Both the position numbers and the translations under genes were made by a program. The notes under the pieces are model-generated. The model worked only from the letters and a program-made list of their open reading frames with translations. It was not told where the DNA came from and did not search any database. Below are positions 54,028 through 62,973 of a stretch of DNA of 64,000 nucleotides, in pieces (positions within the stretch are counted from its first letter, which is position 1; every line of letters begins with the position of its first letter). The DNA is from Phycisphaeraceae bacterium D3-23 (GTDB lineage: Bacteria; Planctomycetota; Phycisphaerae; Phycisphaerales; Phycisphaeraceae): NCBI GenBank assembly GCA_039555135.1, contig CP114179.1, positions 3,224,001-3,288,000 on the forward strand, written 5' to 3'.

Positions 54028-55218
54028 ATGACGATTGCCTTCGCTTTAGCCCGGCCATTCAGCGCTTTGATGGCCATTCTGCTGGTGTCCTGCTCGGTGT
54101 GTTGGCAGGCGTCGGCGTTTGCGGGTGAGCTGACGCAGGCGCGTTTCGAGGTGCTGCTGGATGAGCTGACACCGGCGGCGGATGAGCCGTGGCGGACGGT
54201 GCCCTGGCAGGTGTCGGTGCTGGCCGCGCAGCGGATCGCCGTGGAGGAAGGCAAGCCGATCTTTATCTGGGCGATGGACGGGCACCCGCTGGGGTGTGTG
54301 TGAAACAACGGCGTGTTCGACCGTGCGTCGACCTTTGCCGACCCCGAGATTGTTGAGATGCTGCAGACCGAGTTTGTCCCGGTCGCGATCGACCAGGCGT
54401 ACCAGCGTCGCCAGCAAGACGCGGAGGGCGCGTTCTACCGCCGGATCGCGTCGCAGGGTCCACGCAATGATTTCGCCAACGGCACGAGCCAGGGCTTCTA
54501 CATTGCGCAGGCCGACGGCACGATGCTGCTGTTCAACAACAACCGAAACCCCGAGCGTCTGCGTCGGCTGATGCGTGAGGCGTTGACGCGGCACCGCGCG
54601 GCGGACGAGATCGAGGCCGATCCACTCGAAGACGGCGAGCCGGACGAGCGGTTCAACCCGTCGCCGCCCGAGGGCGGGCTGGTCGTGCGTGTGCGTGCGA
54701 AGGTGATGGATGGCTACGCCCCGAGCGACGACGGGGTCAAGACGATGTTCCAGAACGCGTTGTCGCGGGACAACCTGTGGGTCTCGGGTGACGAGCACGA
54801 AGCGTTGGTGCGGGGTGAGGTGCCGCAGTCGTTGGTGATGCGGTTGGCCCGGTTCCATCTGGTTGACAACACGCGGGGCGAGCCGCCGATGTGGCGAGAG
54901 GGTGAAGTCCTTGAGGCCGAGCTGATGCTGAGCGAGGGTGTGTTGCGGGGCTCGGTCGAGCTCGAAACCGCTGATGGTGAGCGTGGATATGCCGCCGAGC
55001 TGTTGGGGCGTGTCACGGTCGATGACGGCGCGGTGGTCGGGCTGGAGCTGGTCGCGCTGGGAACGTTCCACGGCGAAGGCCGGTATACCCGCGGCGCACC
55101 TGAGGGTGATTTCACCCTGGCCGTCGCGTTTACACTCGCGGACGGCGGCGATGTCGCGGACGCCATCCCGCCGCAGGGATCGCGCGGGTGGGTGCGGGGC
55201 TACATGGAGCTGCGTTGA
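54028..55218 (+). CDS. Probable selenoprotein: thioredoxin-like exported protein with in-frame UGA
   Basis: The frame from ATG 54028 is open except for TGA at 54301-54303 and continues to 55218, giving 396 residues if UGA is read as selenocysteine at position 92. The start has a signal sequence or anchor (ALMAILLVSCSVCWQASAFA). The thioredoxin-like core runs RIAVEEGKPIFIWAMDGHPL, then G-C90-V-Sec92, then NNGVFDRASTFADPEIVEML. The UGA thus falls in the redox motif (C-x-U), where a Cys would be expected in relatives. Codon usage and homology theme continue unbroken after it. A second domain (residues about 210-396) is unknown. The alternative is a nonsense mutation. Confidence 0.65.
54310..54340 (+). 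promoter_or_regulatory. Candidate bacterial SECIS hairpin
   Basis: Directly after the UGA, GGC (54310-54312) and GCC (54337-54339) close a hairpin whose upper stem is TCGAC (54317-54321) and GTCGA (54327-54331) with the loop CGTGC (54322-54326). The loop begins 18 bases after the UGA and contains a G-U step, within the spacing known for bacterial SECIS elements. Short stems like this occur by chance in GC-rich DNA. Confidence 0.45.
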
Positions 55219-55233
55219 GCGCGTCGGCTCCGG

Positions 55234-57210
55234 TTACTCGACGGGGAAGATGTTGATCGCGAAGGCATGATCGATCGTGCCCTGCTGCATCTGCACCACT
55301 GCGAGGTCGTATTGCACGGCCGCGCCGCCCGCCGCGCCCGGCACCCTGAAGTAGGCCGCCTCGGCGCTGAGTTCGAGGTAGTCGTTGGCCCGGGCCTCGA
55401 TGTTGTCGCCCCGCGTGATGAGCAGGCCGATATCGAGCAGCCCGCCGGTGGCGACGGCGGCGATGTAATCGCCGGGCTTGAGCTCGAGGGGGAAGGTGAT
55501 CATTTCTTCGTTGTGGCGCAGGGTGTCGGTACCGGACTCGCGCTGTGCGATGTTGAGCGAAGTGCTGCCGGGGAGCATGTCGCCGTCTTGTAAGTACTGG
55601 AGCAGGTTGCGTGCGGCGTAGAGGCAGCGGACTTTGGCGCGGTCTTCGTCGTTGACCAGGTCGAGCCCGGCGAACTGGCGCCGCACCTCTTCTTCACGCA
55701 GGCGTCGGGCTTCTTTAACTTCTGCGCCGGCGAGGAGGTCGCGGAGCATGGTGACGCGCTGGCCGTAGTTGAACCCGAGCCCGATGCGGGTGCGGTTGCC
55801 GGCCTGGTCGTTGAGCTGCATGATCGAGCCGTGCGAGATGAGGCCGATGACCTTGCCGTCCTTGGAGAAGATCGGGCTGCCGCTGGAACCGCCGACGGTG
55901 GGCAGGCTGTGCGTAAGGATGAGCGCGGTCTCGAAGCGGTCGGCCTCGGAGGCGAAGTTGGTCATACTGCTGAGCCGACCGATGTGCATATCGGCGGGGG
56001 TGTTGATGCGTGCGCCGATGAGCCCCTCGGCGGGGTAGCCGATGTAGGCGATCTCGGTGCCCTGGCCCAGGGCGCGCAGGTCGTCTTCCTTGGCGAGCGG
56101 CAGCGGGGGGCCGGCGACCTCGAAGGTGGGCAGCAGTCCGACGTCGTAGGCGTTGCCGACCTGGAAGAAGCCGACCTGCCCGCCGGGGGTGTAGCGTGCG
56201 AGCGAGCCGGTCTGCGGATCGACCATGTGTGACGCGAGGAACTCGAAGAAGTAGGCGTAGCCGGGGTGGGACTTAGCGTTTTCAAGGTCGATCTCGACGT
56301 CGCGTGCCGACTCGCCGGAGAACCGCGCGACGGCGCGGAGGTTGGCGTTGGCCCCGCCCAAAGCGTTGTACATATCGCGGAGCCCCTCGACGACGTGTGC
56401 GTTGGTCGCGAGTGTTTTTTCTTCGACGACCCAGCCGGTCCCGCCGGGGGTGAACAGCCCGTCGCTATCGATCAGCCCGACGGAGGCGACCGACTTGGTG
56501 TGCTCGCGCAGCACGGTGGTGAAGTCGCTGCGCACCTCGGCGTCGATCTCGCGGATCGTCGTCTGCATCGCGGTCATCTCATCGAGGTTCTCGTCCATCG
56601 CGCGGTTCAGACGGCGCAGGTCCCGCTCGTGGTCCTCGGCCTGGTCGTCGATCTCGTCTTCGAGCGCGCTGATCGTGTCGTCGGCCTTCTTGCCTGCGGA
56701 ACGAAACGCGAAGAAGCTGCCCACCGCGACGGCGGCTACGAGCACAAACGCGACGAGCCCGACGGTCAGGATCCGGTGCGAGGACTGCTCGGCCTTATGC
56801 ACGGTCGCGCTGCTCACTTCGGACACCGGCATCTGCTCACGCGCACCCGGCGCGAGCTGTGTAACCGTGGCGGGGATGTCGCTGGCGATCGCGATGCAGC
56901 GGATGCGCGGGCCGTCCTTGCCCAGAACGAGGTCGGCGTCGTGGGTGAAACGTATCTGTTCGCCTTGGCCAAGCTGGGTGGTCTTCCCGCCGGTGATGAC
57001 GGTCAGGCCGTTGTCGTGCTGGCAGTGGACGACGAAGCCGTCGCCATCGCGGACGACTTTGACGTGTTGCTGAGATCCGACCTGCAGGTCCTTGGTCGGG
57101 TGGAGCTGGAGGTCGGCCTTCTCGTCTCGGCTGATGAGGACCGTGTCACGGTCCAGCTCGCGGTCCAGTCCGGCCTGATACCCCGAAACGACCTTGCAGT
57201 GCAGCTTCAT
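55234..57210 (-). CDS. FHA-like / transmembrane / trypsin-like protease protein
   Basis: A 658-residue protein. Residues 1-105 resemble an FHA-type beta sandwich (VLISRDEKADLQL, then FVVHCQHDNGLTV). One membrane helix (148-170) and a charged coiled coil (175-230) follow, then a trypsin-like domain with H272 in ATNAHVVEG, D356 in NAYDVGLL and S443 in GGSSGSPIF, and a C-terminal helical plus beta domain. The FHA faces the cytoplasm and could read Ser/Thr phosphorylation while the protease lies outside, a DegS/HtrA-like layout without a PDZ domain. ATG 57210 is chosen because the FHA strand begins there. It converges on the selenoprotein-like gene with 15 bases between stops. Confidence 0.82.
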   Translation of the reverse strand: MKLHCKVVSGYQAGLDRELDRDTVLISRDEKADLQLHPTKDLQVGSQQHVKVVRDGDGFVVHCQHDNGLTVITGGKTTQLGQGEQIRFTHDADLVLGKDGPRIRCIAIASDIPATVTQLAPGAREQMPVSEVSSATVHKAEQSSHRILTVGLVAFVLVAAVAVGSFFAFRSAGKKADDTISALEDEIDDQAEDHERDLRRLNRAMDENLDEMTAMQTTIREIDAEVRSDFTTVLREHTKSVASVGLIDSDGLFTPGGTGWVVEEKTLATNAHVVEGLRDMYNALGGANANLRAVARFSGESARDVEIDLENAKSHPGYAYFFEFLASHMVDPQTGSLARYTPGGQVGFFQVGNAYDVGLLPTFEVAGPPLPLAKEDDLRALGQGTEIAYIGYPAEGLIGARINTPADMHIGRLSSMTNFASEADRFETALILTHSLPTVGGSSGSPIFSKDGKVIGLISHGSIMQLNDQAGNRTRIGLGFNYGQRVTMLRDLLAGAEVKEARRLREEEVRRQFAGLDLVNDEDRAKVRCLYAARNLLQYLQDGDMLPGSTSLNIAQRESGTDTLRHNEEMITFPLELKPGDYIAAVATGGLLDIGLLITRGDNIEARANDYLELSAEAAYFRVPGAAGGAAVQYDLAVVQMQQGTIDHAFAINIFPVE

Positions 57211-57325
57211 CGTGTGTCTCGCACGGGTTGCGGAAGTGTTTCCTGCGAGAAAGATTATCACGAAACCGTGTTTCGGCCTAACGCACTACCGCGGAGCTCC
57301 GAGACGGGCGTGCGTTGGGGCTCGA

Positions 57326-58900
57326 TCACTCGCGCATCCCGGCGGCGATGTGCCCGCGTCGCCGGCGTGCGACGATGAGCAGCCCGATACCGATCGCCGC
57401 GAGTGAGCCGGGCTCGGGGACGGTGCCGCCCGGGGTGCCGTTGCCAAACTGGGCGATGACGATCTGCAGATCGGCGTCGCCGACGACGCCGTCACCCGAC
57501 GCGTCGCCTGCGCTGTAGTCGTAGGCAAAGACGTCCCGGCCCCAGTGGGCGAGGAGGAGGTCGAGGTCGGCCGCGCCGACGAAGCCGTCGGTGTTCAGGT
57601 CGCCCAGCAGGTCGACGCGGACCTCGCCGGTGGTGCCCAGGTCCTGGAGGTTCCATCCCAGCCCGCCGTCAAGCGCGGGCAGGGATGCTCGGCCGAACGT
57701 GCCGGTCTGCGTGCCGCCAACGTCGAGAATCTGGAACGCGTCGCCGAGCTCGGGCTCGAAGTCATCGACGAGCGTGACCAGGAGGAAGGCACGGTTGTCG
57801 AGGTCGGCGTCGCCGGTGATGCGTAGCTGGTCGTGTCGTGAGCCGACGGAGCGTCCGCCGATCTCGATGTCGAGTTTTGCGCTTCGGTCGAAACTGACGC
57901 TGCCGTAGGTAAGGACGCCGGTGCCGCTGTCGCCGGGGCGGGTGGTGGATTGGATGGCGGCGTTGACGTGTCCGCCGATCGTGCCGGTGCCGTAGATCGT
58001 CGCGCCGGTCATGAGCTCGACGACGCCACTGCCGGTGGCGGAGCCGGTGGTGTTGTCCAGGCGTAGCGATCCGCCTTCGATGAATGTGCCACCGCTGTAG
58101 GTGCTCGCGCCGGTCAGCCGGAGGTCCGCGCCGTCGGTTCGGGTGAGCGAGCCGGTGCCCGAGATCGATCCGGCGTAGTCGCCGCGGGTGACGGTGAGGT
58201 TTTGTGCGCCCAGGTTCAGGTCGCCCGTGCCCGCGATGCCGCCGAGGTTCGCGTCGACGCCGAAGGTCGCGAAGTCGAGGCCTAGGTCAACGTTGATCTG
58301 CACCGTGCTGTTCTGCAAGGCGTCGGCGTGTGCGAGTTGTAGCGTGCCGCCGCTAATGAAGGTAAGCGTGCTGAAGGCGTTCGCCGTCGAGAGGACGAGC
58401 GTCCCTGTGCCGATCTTGGTGAAGGAGAAGAAGCCGGCGTCGTCGATGCCGCCCGCGAGGTGGACCGTAGCGGAGCCGTCGATGTCGGCGAAGGCAGGCC
58501 CCAGCCCCGGGCTGAACGGCTGGCTGCTGAAGGCGACAGGCGCGTTGATCGTGTGGGTCGCGCTGCCCGTTGCATTGAGCCGGCGAGCGACGAGTTGCAG
58601 CGTCCCGTTGTTGAGTGTGAAGCCGGTGCTTCCGGAGAAGGTGAGTTCTTCGACGGCCCGATTGACGCCGCCGAGGTCGAGCGTGAAGCCGGCGGGCGAG
58701 CCCGGGCCCAGCAGGGCGGTGTCGGCCTCGTCGGGCACGGCGGTACCCGACCAGTTGGTGGGTTCGCCCCATAGCCCTGTCGCGTTGGCATCGGTCCAAG
58801 TCTGGTCTGCCGCGAACGCGGGTGTCACCATGAGGCACGACAGCACCAGCCCAGTGGACAGCGCACGGGCAGACGCGCATTGGATCGATTGCTTAGACAT
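57326..58900 (-). CDS. Secreted autotransporter-repeat PEP-CTERM protein
   Basis: A 524-residue protein with signal peptide (ALSTGLVLSCLMVTPAFA). A beta-helix body of autotransporter-associated repeats has motifs such as GTGTLVLSTANAFSTLTF, SGGTLQLAHADAL and TGASTYSGGTFIEGG. Dockerin-like loops follow (GDLNTDGFVGAADLDLLLAH, GDASGDGVVGDADLQ) and then VPEPGSLAAIGIGLLIVARR. The start MSKQSIQ (58900) has GGGGAGGAG upstream; earlier in-frame codons lack support. It is probably a cell-surface or matrix protein. Confidence 0.85.
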   Translation of the reverse strand: MSKQSIQCASARALSTGLVLSCLMVTPAFAADQTWTDANATGLWGEPTNWSGTAVPDEADTALLGPGSPAGFTLDLGGVNRAVEELTFSGSTGFTLNNGTLQLVARRLNATGSATHTINAPVAFSSQPFSPGLGPAFADIDGSATVHLAGGIDDAGFFSFTKIGTGTLVLSTANAFSTLTFISGGTLQLAHADALQNSTVQINVDLGLDFATFGVDANLGGIAGTGDLNLGAQNLTVTRGDYAGSISGTGSLTRTDGADLRLTGASTYSGGTFIEGGSLRLDNTTGSATGSGVVELMTGATIYGTGTIGGHVNAAIQSTTRPGDSGTGVLTYGSVSFDRSAKLDIEIGGRSVGSRHDQLRITGDADLDNRAFLLVTLVDDFEPELGDAFQILDVGGTQTGTFGRASLPALDGGLGWNLQDLGTTGEVRVDLLGDLNTDGFVGAADLDLLLAHWGRDVFAYDYSAGDASGDGVVGDADLQIVIAQFGNGTPGGTVPEPGSLAAIGIGLLIVARRRRGHIAAGMRE

Positions 58901-59177
58901 CTCGTTGTTTTCTCCTCCCCGACGCCCTGGCCAGATCGCAAGGACCATGGTGTGTCTGGGAAGACCCAGTATAGACCACACACGTGGACGCACCAAGAGC
59001 ACGGGTCCGTTTCGGCCACGCCAATCCAGTGGACGTGCTCGCCCATCCTACGCAGACCCGCCAGGTTGAACCACACGCCATCGAACCAGCCAGCGGCAGC
59101 GCGGTATCCATCTAGATAGTCGGATTACCAAACGGGCTGCGGTGCGAAAATCGTCGGCTCGGCTAAGATAGGGGGCT

Positions 59178-60434
59178 ATGGTTTTCCCTGAGTCCAACAT
59201 CGACGAACAGGCACTGCGGTGGCTGGAAACCCAGTCGGGCGAGATGCTCGACCGGCTGGTCGATTGGGCCAGCATCAACACCGGTTCGGAGAATCTGCAC
59301 GGGCTTTCGGCGATGCTCGGCAAGGTTGAGCAGGTGGCCGGGAGTCTGGGCGGCTCGATGCGCCGGGTCGATCTGCCACCGCATGAAACCGTGGACGATG
59401 CGGGTGAAATCTCGCAGACAAAGTTCGGCCAATCGCTGCATTTTTCCAAGCATCCGGAGGCCGATCGGCGTGTCTTCCTCTGTATCCATATGGATACGGT
59501 GTTCGGCGTCGACCACCCGTTTCAAGGGGTCCGCCACGAGGGCGACACGCTGTTTGGCCCTGGCGTCGCCGACGCCAAGGGCGGGCTGGTCGTGCTGCTC
59601 GCGGCGCTCGAAGCGCTCGAGCGCAGCCACCTCGCCGGGCGGGTCGGCTGGGAGGTGCTCATCAACTCGGACGAGGAGGTCGGCTCGCACGGGTCGGACG
59701 CGATGATCGCCGGGCTCGCGTCGCGATGCGACCTCGCGCTGCTTTATGAGCCCGCGCTGCCCGATGGGACCCTCGTCGGAGCGCGCAAAGGCTCTGGCAA
59801 CTTCGCCATCGTGGTGCGCGGCAAAGCAGCTCACGCGGGGCGGGACTTTCTTGCAGGACGCAACGCCATCACAGCGGCGGCCCGACTGACGGCCCGGCTT
59901 GATGCGGTGAACGATGTTGAACCCGGCGATGGGCTGACGCTGAACATCGGCAAGATCGCGGGCGGCGGGCCTGTGAATATTGTCCCTGAGATGGCCGTCG
60001 TACGCTACAACGTGCGCTACGAGACCGCGGCGCAGCGCGGCGGTGTCGAGCAGGCCGTCGCCCAGGCCGTCGCAGAAGTGAACGCCCAAGACGGCCTGTC
60101 GGCCGAGCCGTTTGGCGCATTCACCGCGCCGCCCAAGCCGGTCGGGCCGGGTAGCCAGGCCTTGCAGGGGCTGGTCGAACACAGCGCGTCGCAGCTCGGC
60201 ATGCCCGCGGTGACGTGGCGATCGACCGGTGGGGTGTGTGATGGCAACCGTACCGCGGCGCTGGGTGTGCCGACGATCGACACGATGGGCGTACGCGGGG
60301 GCGCGATCCACAGCGACATGGAGTTCATGCAGGTCGACAGCCTGGTCGAACGCGCCAAGCTGTCCGCGCACCTGCTGATGTCCCTCGCGTCGGGTGCCGC
60401 CGACTGGCCCGCGCGCGATACGCCCGCCGATTGA
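59178..60434 (+). CDS. M20-family metallohydrolase in AST operon
   Basis: A 418-residue member of the peptidase M20/ArgE/DapE/carboxypeptidase G2 family. The metal-site blocks are LCIHMDTVFG (His-x-Asp), GPGVADAKGG (bridging Asp), INSDEEVGS (catalytic and metal Glu) and a C-terminal GGAIHSDMEF (His). M20 enzymes remove acyl or peptide groups from amino acids. It is first in a run with an aminotransferase, astA and astD. The known AST pathway ends with AstE, an M14-like succinylglutamate desuccinylase, which is not seen here, so this protein may do that job. AGGGGG precedes ATG 59178. Confidence 0.82.
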   Translation: MVFPESNIDEQALRWLETQSGEMLDRLVDWASINTGSENLHGLSAMLGKVEQVAGSLGGSMRRVDLPPHETVDDAGEISQTKFGQSLHFSKHPEADRRVFLCIHMDTVFGVDHPFQGVRHEGDTLFGPGVADAKGGLVVLLAALEALERSHLAGRVGWEVLINSDEEVGSHGSDAMIAGLASRCDLALLYEPALPDGTLVGARKGSGNFAIVVRGKAAHAGRDFLAGRNAITAAARLTARLDAVNDVEPGDGLTLNIGKIAGGGPVNIVPEMAVVRYNVRYETAAQRGGVEQAVAQAVAEVNAQDGLSAEPFGAFTAPPKPVGPGSQALQGLVEHSASQLGMPAVTWRSTGGVCDGNRTAALGVPTIDTMGVRGGAIHSDMEFMQVDSLVERAKLSAHLLMSLASGAADWPARDTPAD

Positions 60435-60481
60435 TACGGTTAGACTTTTCAACGCAAGCGACCACGAAACCAAGGAACGCC

Positions 60482-61894
60482 ATGCCTGACCTCGCCTCCG
60501 AAACACTTTCAGCCGACCCCCGCGTCGCGCAGGCCAAGCAGCTCATCGCCGCCGCGCTCGCCGATGCGCAAAACGCGCTCGACGGCGTACGCCCCGCCGA
60601 CCCGGGGCGGGCCCAGTCGTTCGCCACGATGCTCGAAGACTTCGGCAAGCTGCGTGGCAAGCTGTGGTACCCCTACATCGGGTCGGGCGTCGGCAAGGGC
60701 CCGCTTGTCGAGCTGATGGACGGCTCGGTCAAGTTCGACATGATCAACGGTATCGGCGTCCACGGGCTGGGCCACTCCGATCCCGCACTGATCGCGGCCG
60801 GGATCGATGGCGCGATGGGCGACACCGTCATGCAGGGCAACCTCCAGGCCAACACCGACGCGATGCGCCTGTGCGACGACATGCTCCAGCTCGCCAACGC
60901 CCACGGCGCTTCGCTCGACCACTGCTTCCTCACCACCTCGGGCGCGATGGCGAACGAGAACGCGCTCAAGATCATCTTCCAAAAACACGCCCCGGCCGAC
61001 CGCATCGTCGCCTTCAGCAAGTGCTTCACCGGCCGAACCCTCGCGCTCGCATCGGTCACCGACAAGGCCGCCTACCGCGACGGCATCCCCGAAGCATTGA
61101 GCGTCAACTACCTGCCGTTCGTCGACCTCGCCAATATCGATAAGAGCATCGACAGCGCGCTCAAGCACCTGCACCTGCACCTCAATCGTCACAAGGGCAA
61201 AGTCGCGGCCGTGATGTTCGAGCTTGTGCAGGGCGAGGGCGGCTACAACGCGGGGGATGCCAAGTTCCACCGGGCGTTGATGGCCGAGTGTAAAGAGCAG
61301 GGGCTCGCCGTGTTCGTCGACGAGATCCAGACCTTTGGGCGGACGCTGCGCCCCTTCGCGTTCCAGCACTACGGGCTCGATGAGTTTGTCGATGTCGTCT
61401 CCGTCGGCAAGATGAGCCAGGTCTGCGCGACGCTCTACAAGGCCGACTACGCGCCTAGGCCCGGCCTCGTAAGCCAGACGTTTACGGGTTCGACCCCGCA
61501 GATCCACGCGGCGATCGAGGTGCTGGGCCGGATGAAATCGGGCAAGTGGTTCGGCGACGACGGCTGCAACGCCACGATCCGCGCCGCGTTCGCCCAGGGC
61601 ATCGCCGACCTCAGCGCCAAGCATCCGGGACTGATCGACAGCAAGCTGCACGGCCTGGGCACGATGATGGCGTTCCAGGTCTTCGACGGCAGCGCCGACA
61701 AGACCCGCGCCACACTCAACGCGCTTTTCGACAACGGCGTCATCGCCTTTGTCTGCGGCGGCGGGCCCTACCGTGTCCGCTTCCTTCCGCCGGCGTCGGT
61801 GATGACGCAAAACGATGTCGCCGAGGTGTGCAAAATCCTCGGCGAAACCCTCGTGCAGGTCGACCGCGAGCTGGCCCAGAAGCAGGAGGCGTAG
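60482..61894 (+). CDS. Class III aminotransferase, putative succinylornithine transaminase
   Basis: A 470-residue PLP enzyme with K310 in VVSVGKMSQVC as the cofactor Lys, EIQTFGRTLRPF for the pyridine contact and TTSGAMANENALKIIF upstream. It belongs to the ornithine/acetylornithine/lysine aminotransferase class but is not especially close to E. coli AstC. Its place between the M20 gene and astA suggests it converts N2-succinylornithine to succinylglutamate semialdehyde. ATG 60482 has AAGGA five to seven bases upstream; the longer in-frame start lacks one. It is separated from astA by two bases after the stop. Confidence 0.8.
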   Translation: MPDLASETLSADPRVAQAKQLIAAALADAQNALDGVRPADPGRAQSFATMLEDFGKLRGKLWYPYIGSGVGKGPLVELMDGSVKFDMINGIGVHGLGHSDPALIAAGIDGAMGDTVMQGNLQANTDAMRLCDDMLQLANAHGASLDHCFLTTSGAMANENALKIIFQKHAPADRIVAFSKCFTGRTLALASVTDKAAYRDGIPEALSVNYLPFVDLANIDKSIDSALKHLHLHLNRHKGKVAAVMFELVQGEGGYNAGDAKFHRALMAECKEQGLAVFVDEIQTFGRTLRPFAFQHYGLDEFVDVVSVGKMSQVCATLYKADYAPRPGLVSQTFTGSTPQIHAAIEVLGRMKSGKWFGDDGCNATIRAAFAQGIADLSAKHPGLIDSKLHGLGTMMAFQVFDGSADKTRATLNALFDNGVIAFVCGGGPYRVRFLPPASVMTQNDVAEVCKILGETLVQVDRELAQKQEA

Positions 61895-61896
61895 CG

Positions 61897-62973
61897 ATGC
61901 TGGTCATCAAGCCCGTCACGATCGAGGATGTCGATGCGCTGCTCGACCTCGCGAACCTGAGTACCTACGGCCTCACGACGCTGCCCAAGGACCGCGACCT
62001 GCTCGAACGCCGCACCCGGCACGCCGCGCGCTGCTTCAAGACGGTGGCCGACGATGCGCATCCCAACGCGAGCGGCGCGGAGGGTCAGTCGTACCTCTTC
62101 GCGCTGCACGACACCGACGCGCAGAAACTCGTCGGAATCAGCGGGCTCGAGTCCAAGCTTGGCGGGTTCCACCCGTTCTATTACTACAAGGTCGAGACGA
62201 GTGTCCACGAGTCCAAGGCGCTCGATACACGCAAGGAGATCCCGACGCTCCAGCTTGTCGCCGAACACGACGGGCCTTCCGAACTGTGCAGCCTGTTCCT
62301 GCACCCGGCTTACCGGCAGGGCGGCACGGGCCGGGTCCTGTCGGTCTCGCGATTCCTCTACATGGCGCAGTACCCGACGCTCTTCGACCCGACGGTGATC
62401 GCGGAGATGCGCGGTGTGATCGATGACTCGGGGCGCAGCCCGTTCTGGGATGCGGTGGGAACGCACTTCTTCGGCATGGACTTCCCGATGGCGGACTACC
62501 TGTCGATCAAGGTGAAGGAACTCACCGGCGAGCTCTTGCCGCGCCACCCGATCTATGTGCCGCTGCTACCGAAGACGGCGCAGGCAGTGGTGGGCAAGGT
62601 CCACCCCAAGACCGAGCCGGCGCTCGCGATCCTGCGGCGCGAGGGTTTCGACTACAACGGCTGGGTGAACATCTTCGAGGGCGGGCCGGTCATCACAAGT
62701 CAGCGCGACTCGATCCGCGGTGTGCGCGAGAGCAAAGAGACGATCATCGCGTCGGTCGTGGACCGTGAGATCGAGAGTGAGCAGTACGTCGTCAGCGTGA
62801 GCGATCACGACCGGGTGTTCGCTGCGTGTGAGGCCCGGCTCAGGATCGAGGACGGCTGCGTTACATTGACCCATGAAGTGGCGAAGGCTTTGCAGGTCGG
62901 CGTGGGCGATACGGTGCGCTATGTGAAGCTTAGGCCTGATAAGCCGGGTGAAACGCAAGGGGCTAAGCCGTGA
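61897..62973 (+). CDS. astA: Arginine N-succinyltransferase
   Basis: A 358-residue AstA-type acyltransferase that transfers succinyl from succinyl-CoA to the alpha-amino group of arginine, the first step of the AST pathway. Recognisable blocks are YLFALHDTDAQKLVGISGLE, ELCSLFLHPAYRQGGTGRVL, FWDAVGTHFFGMDFPMADYL and NGWVNIFEGGP. The length matches the family. It starts two bases after the aminotransferase stop (GTAGCG ATG) and its TGA overlaps the GTG of astD. All family motifs I remember are intact. Confidence 0.92.
   Translation: MLVIKPVTIEDVDALLDLANLSTYGLTTLPKDRDLLERRTRHAARCFKTVADDAHPNASGAEGQSYLFALHDTDAQKLVGISGLESKLGGFHPFYYYKVETSVHESKALDTRKEIPTLQLVAEHDGPSELCSLFLHPAYRQGGTGRVLSVSRFLYMAQYPTLFDPTVIAEMRGVIDDSGRSPFWDAVGTHFFGMDFPMADYLSIKVKELTGELLPRHPIYVPLLPKTAQAVVGKVHPKTEPALAILRREGFDYNGWVNIFEGGPVITSQRDSIRGVRESKETIIASVVDREIESEQYVVSVSDHDRVFAACEARLRIEDGCVTLTHEVAKALQVGVGDTVRYVKLRPDKPGETQGAKP

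Noticed and set aside
60509-61810. Long open frame antisense to the class III aminotransferase
   Set aside because: It is a GC-rich antisense shadow; the sense strand has complete PLP-enzyme motifs.
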